NCBI GenBank assembly: GCA_950295325.1
Contig: OX485805.1
Span: forward strand, 13,689,501-13,753,500
Length of the DNA stretch: 64,000 nucleotides
Reading direction: 5' to 3'
Source of the DNA: Polytrichum commune
Lineage: Eukaryota; Streptophyta; Polytrichopsida; Polytrichales; Polytrichaceae
Part shown: one piece after another, positions 54,620 to 64,000 of the stretch
Layout: every line of letters starts with the position of its first letter
Position numbering within the stretch: the first letter of the stretch is position 1
The notes under the pieces: generated by a model
Told to the model about the DNA's origin: nothing
The model's database searches: none
What the model saw: only the letters and a program-made list of their open reading frames with translations
Program-made: the position numbers and the translations under genes

Positions 54620-55398
54620 GGAGACTTTGTCGAATTGGACGCCAAGGTATCTGTGAATTGGACCAAGGTCATTGGTCTTGAAGGTGCATTGAAGATGGTT
54701 TTTCAGTTTGGTGATGAGCCGAATGTCGCTTAACTTCCAGTGATAAGGATGTCGTCAACGTAGACGGGGAGTGCAATTGTGTTGTTGCTAATGTGCGCGA
54801 AGTAGAGATTAGGGTCTGCCTGGGATTGAGTAAGTTGCCAGGCGAGGAGGACGGCATGGAGGCGTGCGTACCAGGCACGTGGACTTTGGCGACGTCCATA
54901 GAGGGACTTGTGGAGCTTACAGACAAGGTGTTTGGTTCCTCGTCGAATAAACCCAAGCGGTTGTTGCATGTAGACGTCTTCCGTGAGAATACCGTTGAGA
55001 AAGACGGTCAAGACGTCGAACTGGTGAATTGGCCAATAAAGGTGTGTGGCGATGGCGATGAGAATCCGTATCGTCTCCCACCTGACAACCGGGGCGAAGG
55101 TGTCGAGGAAATTTGAACCGTCTTCTTGTTCAAAGCCGCGTGCCACCAATCTCGCTTTGTAGCGAGGAGGATTACCATTGTTGCAGGTTTTGACTTTGCA
55201 GACCCATCTTGAGGATATGGCTCTCTTATGGGGAGGGAGTGCAACCAACGTCCATGTGTTGTTGCTGCAAATGGAGTCCATTTCTGCTTGCATAGCGGCC
55301 TTCCAGAGAGGATTAGTGTGCACCTGTTGGAAGGTGAGCTCGGGTTGAAGCTCTGGTGGAGAGTTAGAGAGATCAAGTTCAACGTGAGCAGCAAAATC
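54620..55398 (-). pseudogene. Copia-2 reverse transcriptase
   Basis: WKAAMQAEMDSICSNNTW, DVLTVFLNG (usual Ala replaced by Val) and YVDDILITGS are seen. The frame closes just after YVDD and is separated by a stop from the upstream linker that ends RRSDRIRHFPRHL. The core motifs remain but the polyprotein is broken. Confidence 0.85.
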
Positions 55399-58214
55399 CT
55401 AGAGGTGTCGAGGGAAGTGCCGTATGCGGTCAGAGCGGCGTAGAGGGTTGCTGGCTATGGCAGGTGTTGGTTGAGGCGGTGATGTCTCCCTGAGACGCTC
55501 AGTGTCGGAAGAGCTGCTTTCTGTAGTGGTTGTTGAAGTCGAAGGGACAGCCGCTCCGGAGTCTGATTGAGTGGAGTTGATGTTGTGTGTAGGGAAAGTA
55601 GCGGTTGGCTGATTGTCAGAGTCGTGGGCGGGGCTGGTTAGGGATGCTTGAGTATCAGGAGAGTGGTGTCCTGTCTCGGTGTGTGTAGGAAGCGGGAAAT
55701 TGTCTGTGTGAGTGGATGCAGAGATGAAGTCGTCTGGTGGGGAGGGAGGGCTATCCAGAGTCGGAGGGAAATCGAAGAGGTTATCTTCGTCAATGAAGAC
55801 ATCTCTCGAGACAAAAATCTTCTTGGTAGAAGGGCGAAAGCATCTGTATGCTTTTGCATTCTCGTCAAAACTTAAGAGAATGCATTTTTCGGAGCGAGGT
55901 TCTAGCTTTGTTCTAGACTTTTTTGAAATATGAGCGAAAACAGGTGATCCGAAAATGCGAAGGTGAGCTATGGATGGCTTCTTACCGAAGAAGAGTTCGT
56001 TGGGGGTTTTGTCGGGGTGGCGCTTGTTGATCTGAGGTTGAATATATCTCCCGCAGCTTTCACAGCCTCTCCCCATAGATGTCCCGGGAGCGCTTTATCC
56101 AGTAAGAGACATCTAGTAATGTCAAGCAGGGACCGATTCCTCCTTTCTGCCACGCCGTTTCTTTGTGGTGTGTAGGGGGGAGTTAATTTGTGGGTGATCC
56201 CCTTGAGTGAATAGAAATTTGAGAACGCTTTTGATGTGTATTCTCCGTTGTTGTCTGTGTGGAGGGTGCAGACGGTCTGTCCGGTGATGTTTTCTACTGT
56301 CCGAACGAAGTGTTGAAACTTCTCCAGTACCTGACTTTTCTGGGTAATGAAATATATCCAGATTTTTCTGGAAAAATCATCTGTGAAGGTGACAAAATAT
56401 TTTGCTCCTCCTGTGGAGCAAATTCGAAAGGGACCGCATACATCCGAATGAATTAACTCTAGTTTTCTTGAGGCGTTGAATGTGGCTTCTTTTTGTATCT
56501 TGGTTTTGGCATGCTTGCCAAGTTGACACCCATTGCAGGTTTGTTTCGGAATCTGAAATTGAGGTAATCCTTTTACAGCTTCTGATGCTATCATCCTTTG
56601 CATTCCTCTTGTATGAAAGTGACCTAGCCTTTTGTGCCATAGCACAGCTTGAGAGCGTACTTGGAGTGTATTTACCTCTGGTCTCGGGTTGAAGAAGTCG
56701 GTTTGTAATCTGTATAGCCCCTTACCGTTTTCCCGGTGAGCGAAGGCTTCAATTCGTGAAGTGATTTTGTCAATCACAAAACAACCTGTTGAGTTAAAGA
56801 CAAGAGTCTTCTGTTGGTCGGTTAGAGAACCGACACTCAGAAGGTTTTTCGTTATACCCGGCGTATACAAAACAGAAGAAATAGTTTTTATTTCACCAGA
56901 GAGACCTTGAATATCCACATTTCCTACTCCAGTCACATCATGACTTTGCCCTCCCGCAGACTTGATTTGGGATCCACTAGTTGGAGAGATTGAAGAGAAC
57001 ACATTTGGATCTCCTGATACGTGGTGCGTAGCACCTGAATCAAGATACCACGAGGAGCTAGACTGTGGTGCTTCTAGCATATTCAGTTCCACCAAGCAGG
57101 CATCCACCACTTGATCTGCTAGAAGATCTTCGGCAGGTTCTTCGACGTTGTGTACCTGTCCACTGAGATTTCGGTTCCGTCTCTCAAGTAATCTATGCTC
57201 ATAATCTTTTATGCGATCAAGAATGGACCTGAGATCGCATTCTCTCTCAAAGTGTCCATCCATTCCACAGAAATTACACTGACTGTTTCTGGGTCTCTCA
57301 GATCCTCTTGTCCTAAACCTTGGTTGGTAAGTTCCTACATTGCTCATACCTCTCTGGGTGTGTTCGGGGCTAGCATTCAGATTTGGTGATCTTGGCGTAA
57401 ATCCTCCCTGAGTTGCTGAGCCTGAGAATCTTGGTGCAGATGGTCCGCCGAAATCGACCTGTCTTCGGTGCGGTCTCCCGTTTGTTGTCTGTGTGTTGAA
57501 GTGGCCGAATCTTGTGCTTTGTTGTGTTCTTCTTCCTGGGTTTCGGTGAAGGAGGAGTGCTTCGCCTTCCTCCTGCTGTTGGTTCTCCATTCTGATGGCG
57601 GTTTCTTCTAAAATGAGCTTCGCTTCCAACTGTTCATATGTTGGAAGTGTCTGGGCAGCTATCTGCATTCTCTTAAAGATCTCGTACTCTTTCGGGAGGT
57701 TTTTCAGCGTGTAATACACGATGATGTCCTCGGGAATAGTCACCTTGACTTCCTCCAAGAGATTCGCAATCTCTTTTACATCTGTAAGATGTGTGTCCAT
57801 GGACACAAATTCAGTTTTCCGGAGAGAAAAGAATTTTTCAATGAGCATCACCCTTCTCGGCCCACTGTCAGATTCGTATCTTGTTTTCAGCCCCGTCCAA
57901 CATTCGTACGGGTCAGTGTATCTTCGGAGAAGTTTGAGGGCGTTGTTCTTGGCATTACTGTTGATAATGCTCAGGACTTGTTGACGAGCCGTCTTCTCCT
58001 CCTCGCCCATGATCTTGCTTGGGGGATTGATGCAATAATGGAAACGTCCATCTTTCTGCAACAAGTTCTTGATGCGATATGACCAAACTCCGAAGTTCCC
58101 CCCTCCTTCTAAGTGATATGCTTCAGGAAGGCCGACGTCTCCGGCCATGGTGACTTGCTGTCTCGCACCACTGCTGTGCAGGCTACTCGCCGTATCGGTT
58201 TCGTCAGTACTCAT
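55399..58214 (-). pseudogene. Copia-2 gag, protease and integrase
   Basis: A 748-codon frame (58214-55968) covers gag (YHLEGGGNFGVWSYRIKN), CCHC knuckle CNFCGMDGHFEREC, protease YLDSGATHHVSGD, integrase HHCC (HKRLGHFH, CNGCQLGKH), DVCGPF, FTDDFSRK and HTDNNGEY. A frameshift near 56050 moves the GKKP box region (NELFFGKKPSIAHLRIFGS) into another frame (56076-55399). Gag through the catalytic core of integrase is otherwise intact, better preserved than in Copia-1. Confidence 0.88.
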
Positions 58215-58280
58215 GGGGAATGTGTCTGCTACCTCTGCGATCTGCCGAGATCTACTGGACTTGTGCTACACATGTATCCT

Positions 58281-58292
58281 GCTCTGATACCA
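58281..58292 (-). other. Copia-2 primer binding site
   Basis: On minus, TGGTATCAGAGC directly follows the 5' LTR, complementary to initiator methionine tRNA, as in Copia-1. Confidence 0.92.
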
Positions 58293-58493
58293 TGTTGAAA
58301 CTCACAAGACACAAGCATGATTGTGTATGAACTAGGACAGAGGTCACTGTCCGGAACTAACTGGTTCATTGAGGTGTGAGCAGACTCACTGTGTATGTAC
58401 AAGAATTGATAAGACCTAATTAATCAAGGAAACCCTAAGTAAAATATACAATAATAGCTAACCACTAACGGCCTTGTGGGCAGGGTTTCAACA
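58293..58493 (-). repeat. Copia-2 5' LTR
   Basis: 201 bp, nearly identical to the copy at 52810-53010 (single differences such as AAGCATG for AAGCAGG, and TGTGTATG for TATATATG). Confidence 0.93.
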
Positions 58494-59240
58494 AGGGTAA
58501 CATCAGGAGAGATACCCTCTACAAGGGAGGGAAAAATCCTTAAGTGTTGAACTCGATTTCTCCTTCATCGTCACTATCATCGGAGTGAACATGCCTCATC
58601 TCCGAGAATCGGAGAGTTCGGTTTATTTCAAGAATTTATCAGAAGGTGTGTTTTTTGAGCAATCACATCGGCCATGTTGACGTCGTTGTGTTCATCCTTG
58701 ATGTTGGAATGATCGTGCTCTACCTCATACTCTTCCTTTCACTCTACTTCAGGTTGTTCTTCAACGCTACACTCATCCCTGTCGTCATCACTTTCACCTA
58801 GCACTTACACCACCGCCAAAAGATGATAACGTTTCTCCTTTGGTTCATGACCTTCGCTCATATTTCCCCCATTTTGTACATGTCCTCGTCTTCTTCTTCT
58901 TCCTCTTCCTCTTCTGCTTCTTGCTCCTGCCAAAGATTCACCTGGGTCTCTTGCATATCATTGTCTTCTCCCTCGTCCTGTAGAAATGTGTATGAGTAAG
59001 AATAAGTTCCTGTCGATCGATAGAGGAAAATATATTAACTAACCAATAACATGATAATTCAATAACAATCATACTGTAATCAAGAGCGCTACACTAAACA
59101 TTATTTTAGTGTCAAATGGTATTTTAAGTCACTGTGATAACTTTTCTAATGACGCTTCTTATGAATACGTTTACAAATATTGTCATGGATTATTGAAATT
59201 AGGATGACACTAAATGCAATATTTAGTGTAGTTTCAGCCC
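58494..59240. other. Flanking sequence with an acidic open stretch on minus
   Basis: No recognised gene. On minus, about 58980-58860 reads as a Glu/Asp-rich peptide (AEEEEEEEEDEDMYK) ending in a stop. It may be a remnant of an acidic coding exon or simple GAA repeat. The rest has no identifiable feature. Confidence 0.3.
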
Positions 59241-59781
59241 CCGGGTACGCAACTCCCATATTATACGCATGGGGCATCGTACTTAAAATGGCTTAGAGGA
59301 CGGCTTTTGTAAAAATTATATCAAATTATATCAAATTAAAATGATCAAAAAGTTGGGTGAAGACCAAATTAAATAAAATGAGATGAAAAAAAAGTTGGGT
59401 AAAGACCAAATTAAATAAAATGAGATGAAAAAAAATTTGGGTGAAGACCAAATTAAATAAATGAGATGAAAAAAAAGTTGGGTTGCATATTTATTAAGCC
59501 TCCCATTAAAATTATAATTCATTCACAATGTTAAAATTTTATTAAAAAGTTCAAAAAATTGGGTAGTTTGACCTATGGTACATGTATTAAAAAAATCATA
59601 TAATTAGGTTTTTAATGCAATTATATGCTTCAAAATATATTCATTTCCTATATATAATTACATTTTTGGATTCCTTGTTAGAAGGGCTACATTAAAACAA
59701 ATTGTATCACTCAATATTGGACTAAAACGCATTGTAAGTGATTATAGTCAGGACCATATAATACGGGAGTTGCGTACCCGG
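59241..59781. mobile_element. Mutator-like MITE (541 bp)
   Basis: Inverted ends CCGGGTACGCAACTCCC (left) and its complement (right) match over about 25 bp with one difference. Flanks GTTTCAGCCC and GTTCCAGCCC form a 9-10 bp duplication with one change, the size usual for Mutator-type elements. The interior has three to four tandem copies of a unit of roughly 48 bp (GTTGGGTGAAGACC...AAATGAGATGAAAAA, 59340-59490). It is non-coding. Confidence 0.75.
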
Positions 59782-60932
59782 GTTCCAGCCCTCGGCATTT
59801 TGTCCATCTCCATCGGATTATTATCGGCCCCAAATGCAATGAAGGACAATTCTCTTGCCTCAACACCTCCCTTATCAAAATTCACCTTAAGCTTTTGGGG
59901 ATGGTATGAATGCCATGACAATTGGATATCTAAACATATTGGATATCAAACAATGAATAACAAGTTGCAGCGGAGTTGGATATTAGACCAGTCAAAGAAG
60001 TAGGAAATGAAGACAAGGTAAGGGCTTCTCTCGATCGCAAAAATAACATGTGTGTATTATCCCCTAATGTCCTATGCGACCATAATATGGTAGTGAACAC
60101 TTCGCTCTATTCCTTTTGACACCAATTCGGATGGTTTTTGGATTGTTTGAATTACTCCTCTTGTTCATGTTTAGATGTGCTATGTCTTGTCACATGGATA
60201 GTTTTGATGCAACATAGATAGATATTTTTGGATAATTTAGATATGGGAGTATGCTCTCAACTAGTTTACAATGAAATTGGTTCATAAACGCCTACTTGAC
60301 ATCTATCATTTCCATAATCTAGGGGTAGGTAGTTGTTTAAGAGGGCAACATATCGTAAACTTGTTTCTTGTTGATCCCTATGTGCAAATGATCATTCCCA
60401 ATTGATCTGAAAATTTGCATTACACTCAAAACGCAACATATCATAAACATTTACCATTATAATCTTTAGTTGGACACGTGTTGGTGGGTGTAAATCCATG
60501 TGGAAGGTGCACAGTTGTGGCACCGCTGCCTCAAATTGCAAAGCTTCCCAAAATATTACAAAATAATGGTTTCAAGATTTGTAAGTTGATTTGAGTAGGT
60601 GTATTGCCCCTTTTTTGAATGAGGGTAATATTTTGTCATTTGGAGATGATTTGAGTGTAGGATTGATCAAGAAACCAACCCCAATTTAATTTCTAAATTG
60701 TTGCCTCTCAAGACCACCATAAACATTCCTATTATAATTTCCTACATAACAAATCTTCAACGTTTAAAATTAGAATGTGAATAGTCATCTCTAACCTAAA
60801 CGCATCTATATAGTTGGATTTGTCATGAAAGCTTTAGATCTTCAGCTACAGTCATTGAAATTGAGATCACATTTTCTAAGTATCAATTGAGGGAAATTGG
60901 GCATGGGAAGGTATAGTGTTAGTTAGAGTTAA

Positions 60933-60967
<35 letters not shown>

Positions 60968-61546
60968 TTATTTTTATTATTTTTCAAACTTCTACACTAC
61001 CTTTTGTACATATTCACCAAACACTTGTCGAACATGGAAAGTGTTACATGCACTTACCACCTAGATAAACATGTGATACCTAAAGTGTACAAAACATGGC
61101 AAATGGACTTTTGATCAATGAGGTTAATCACTAGGTTTTGTACACTTTATCATGTCTCTGTAGGTTTTACATTGCCCAAAGTTCCATGTGAAACTAAAAT
61201 CATTGAAAGGAACTCCTTGGTACAAATGTTTGCACAAAATTCATACACAATCATAGCCTATAGAAGGAGGAATCTCAAGGACGTGATTCTTTTCTAGTGG
61301 CTATGAAGAGGATGGTCATAACTCATATCCATATTCTCTCTCAATTATTGTACGAGAACCAAAAAAATTCATCCAGGACACTGTCTCTCTTTTGGCTCAA
61401 TTCTTCCTCACTTGTTACAAGTATGATAATGACCAAACGAAGAAGCCATGTTATAAAGTTTAGCCAGTTGCCATCATGGGCGGCTGAAATGAACACAATA
61501 TTAGAACATAAATGTCTTAAGTTTTTTATTCATCAATCAATGCAGG
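59782..61546. other. Unrecognised flanking sequence
   Basis: AT-rich and without a convincing gene. It includes a TTAG microsatellite (about 60926-60966). A short minus-strand frame near 59905-59790 (KVNFDKGGVEARELSF) is unrecognised. Upstream exons of the P450 remnant were sought here and not found with confidence. Confidence 0.4.
60926..60966. repeat. TTAG microsatellite
   Basis: About ten tandem TTAG units. Confidence 0.9.
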
Positions 61547-62911
61547 AATCTTCCCACAAAAGGTCGTCTCAATTTTTTGCAACAAAAAAAGGAGCTCGAG
61601 CAAACAATCAAAGAGATCATCCAAGTGCGAAAAGATCAGATCAAGAAGGGGCAGAGTGAATCCTATGGGAGTGAATTGTTGGGCCTCATGATACTGGCAG
61701 CTGATGAAGATGCATCCCTCACGGGTGAGAATGCACATTTTGATCTGCAATCTTTGATCGATGAGTGCAAAACTTTTCATCTTGCGGGCCAGGACGCAAT
61801 ATCCGCATTGTTGACATGGACAGTGATGTTGTTGGGTACGCATTCGGAATGGCAAGATTGTGCGCGTGTTGACGTTTTTGAGGCTTGTGGGGACCGGCCC
61901 CCAAATGCGGATACCATTGGCAAGCTAGAAGTTGTAAGAGTTCTCCCCATTTTATCAAGTTTAATCTATTTTTGTAACTTTAACACATTGGGGTTATCAA
62001 AAGAGATGAGACGGTCTACCTTCACGGCATTTGTGACATTGAAGTAACATGACAGCTATGTCTGATTATTTTAAAGTTGCCCGGTGGTGTTATCCAAGCT
62101 TTCTAGTGACGGCCATCTCTGGTGACAAATCGTAAAAGTATTTGATTGTTCAGTTAAAAAGACAGAGATAACAACTCCAGTCTACTGCTGCTCTGTTGAA
62201 CATGTCAACCTGATTGATTGAACTGGATTACCTAAGCAATTGGACATATCTACTGAAAATTCAATTGGATTCATGTGGGTGCCAAAGAAAATTAGTCAGT
62301 CAACACCACGTCAACTTCAACCTACAAAGACAACCAGTTGCAAATGCCCCAAGGTAAAACCTACATTCTACACCTATACCTCTAGTACTTCAGATTTAGA
62401 ATTTTATTTAAATAAGGATACTCTTGGCATGTATGGACAGAAGATGATATTTAGAAATTGATTAACAGATTATGCTTGGCCTTCCAATTGACCATGATAG
62501 TGAATGAATCCCTTCGTTTGTTACAACATGTTACTAGTATCCACAGGTCGATTGTCCGAGACGTGACAATTGATGGTCTTCACCTTCCAAAATATGGTAG
62601 TGTTTGTGCCAAGGATATCACTCCATCATGATGCAGATTTGTGGGGTGACGACTTCATGAAGTTTAAGCCCGAGCGCTTTGCCAATGGAGTTGCCCACGC
62701 TACCAAACATCATTAGGCTTTCATGCCCTTCTCATTTGGACCTCGCACTTGTGTGGGCAGTAACTTTCCACTGCAAGAGACGAAAGTTGTTTTGGCGATG
62801 TTGCAACAATTCCACTTCCGCATGTCCCCTCGCTATCGCCGTTCTCCCAAGCTGACTTATCTCACTTTCAATCCTCAATATGGTGCCTCTTATATTGGAA
62901 AAGGTCCATAA
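61547..62911 (+). pseudogene. Cytochrome P450 remnant, CYP72 clan
   Basis: An exon after a 3' splice site (AATGCAG, 61546) encodes IFPTKGRLNFLQQKKELEQ, SYGSELLGLMI and the I-helix segment DECKTFHLAGQDAISALLTW. The I-helix AGxDT-type Thr pair is changed to Ala-Ile. The K-helix ESLRLL follows (near 62505), then [13 protein letters not shown], a stop (CATTAG), and the heme loop FSFGPRTCVGSNF with the terminal LTYLTFNPQYGA. The block order fits the CYP72 clan. Frameshifts near 61565 and 62630, the stop and a missing acceptor show inactivation. Exons for the first half are not seen. Confidence 0.8.
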
Positions 62912-64000
62912 TTGAATACGTATCAACCAATTAACAGCACATAATTCTTGACCCCCATTGCGGGGGTTTTACGCCCTTAGTCATAGGAGATATATAGGGC
63001 TATAAGGCCTCCTTCCTAAGATTTTTTTTTTTTTTTTGTTTTTGCAAGGAGAATGGTCATTTGATCCTGGTATCACTCACCAGAACCAAGGCAGATGGTG
63101 CTAAGACCATGAGGGTTTAGCCTTATGGTATAGCTTTGGTCCAAGATTACATTGGGTGTCATTGTACAGCATAGTATGGGAAAAGAGTACTGGGAGTGAG
63201 TGTGAAGGATTAAGAGAAAAACAAAAACAAAATCTCTTTTAGGAGCAAATGATGTGAATGCCTAAATACCATTCCTTTGCACAATGCAAGTAACTTATCA
63301 TGACTGTGTGGGTCGATCTGCTGCTCTGATTTTGTAAAATGTGCTATCTGATTTTGAATCAGACAAGGTTACATCAGCAGGTTGAAATACTTCTTGAAGC
63401 CATTTTAAGTTCACAAAGATTGATGACACTGAATACAACTCAGTCCTGTAATTTAAGTGAGTCTCTGTATTGTAAGCAACTGCACAAACTTGTGGAAGAC
63501 AACTTATAAACCTCTATATGCCTACGTTTGACAACGCTTCCTAGTCAGCAGTATAAATTCAGTCCTAATTAAACATTTTAAATGTATGGAATTGCAGTTT
63601 CTACTTCTCTCACAACAGGAATCACAGTTTCTACTTCACTCATGCGCTATGTATCCTCCTAGAACAAGATGTAGCAATAGACTTGAGGAACTGGGAAATT
63701 ATAGATCATCTAGATACAGAATAAAAGTTGTTGAAACAGAAAATTTAACCTACTTCTAAGTTCTACAAGATACACAGAAGCTGATTGATATTCACCAGCT
63801 TCATAAGAACCTGAGATACGAAGTGTTTTTGCGCAAAACACCAAGAGTTTTGCACTGATCGACTGGGCGTAAAAGCCCATCCAAGAGTCTTGAATCACGA
63901 TGCTATCTTGAATCCGGTCTTGCACCACTTGACCGGAATTCGAAGGTGGGGTTTGTACCTGTTGAAGCATCGCCAAAGTTTGATTGATGCGGGGCCAGAT
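62912..64000. other. Unrecognised right edge
   Basis: Contains a T-run near 63021-63040. A minus-strand open frame reaches from the window edge to 63710 (about 96 codons, WPRINQTLAMLQQVQT... ISGSYEAGEYQSASVY) without recognised motifs; it could be an exon end of a gene lying beyond 64000. Nothing else was identified. Confidence 0.35.

Larger units (their letters stand above)
52810..58493 (-). mobile_element. Copia-2 retrotransposon (complete, decayed, 5684 bp)
   Basis: LTRs of 201 bp at 52810-53010 and 58293-58493 differ by only a few bases. Flanks are GGGGT (52805-52809) and AGGGT (58494-58498). The order on minus is LTR, primer site, gag-protease-integrase, reverse transcriptase, RNase H, antisense ORF, LTR. 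It is the same family type as Copia-1 in gag, pol and the antisense ORF, but its LTR is different. Several frameshifts in pol make it non-autonomous. Confidence 0.93.

Noticed and set aside
59770..60003. 77-codon ORF to the right of the MITE
   Set aside because: It starts in the MITE terminus on a non-standard frame and has no motif; the opposite strand looks slightly more protein-like but is also unrecognised.
62950..63040. CCCCC-ATTG-CGGGGG hairpin followed by a T-run, resembling a bacterial terminator
   Set aside because: The host is a plant and the T-run is about 50 bp away; there is no bacterial operon here.

Overview
The window reads as a repeat-rich intergenic region of a land-plant nuclear genome. 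The evidence is spliceosomal introns, Ty1/copia elements with the plant-type initiator-Met tRNA primer site, TTTAGGG-type short repeats and a decayed CYP72-clan P450. The lineage cannot be fixed from the sequence; gene-style and retroelement flavour make a non-flowering plant (moss, liverwort, lycophyte or fern) my guess. Almost everything here is mobile DNA, inserted one element into another.

The main content is three members of one family of very large DNA transposons, called C (before 1 to 13955), A (15670-32668) and B (40207-52001). All visible ends start ACACTATATTCGTT. A and B are flanked by 6-bp duplications. Each member carries two genes transcribed outward from a central non-coding region. 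One is a two-exon gene of about 980-1000 codons resembling the DUF7869 group, the likely transposase. The other is a long multi-exon gene, best seen in A as six exons joined by five phase-0 introns (1828 aa). It encodes a ParB/DGQHR-like N-terminus, a unique middle domain, an acidic SIM-like patch with a coiled coil, an FCP1/NIF-type HAD domain and a conserved C-terminal tail. Each member is filled, in leader introns, internal introns and spacer, with its own 22-bp palindrome: half-site TTTACGAACG in C, TTTACGGACG in A and GTTTGGGTCG in B. All share the format arm-CG-NN-CG-arm with two free central bases. This private-motif arrangement is the candidate undescribed system.

Layering: C (cut by a 1.9-kb TG...CA insertion, S1) ends at 13955. 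Old copia fragments follow (14254-15023). Copia-1 (15024-52134, minus strand, AAAAA duplication) was then split three times: by A inside its antisense F-box-like ORF, by a 2.9-kb TG...CA element (S3) inside integrase, and by B inside its 5' LTR. B was in turn cut by S2, a sister of S1. To the right lie a complete but decayed Copia-2 (52810-58493), a Mutator-like MITE (59241-59781), a P450 pseudogene (61547-62911) and unrecognised sequence to the end.

Damage is complementary: A has an intact long gene but a nonsense codon in its transposase; B has an intact transposase but a truncated, frameshifted long gene; C is hit in both genes.
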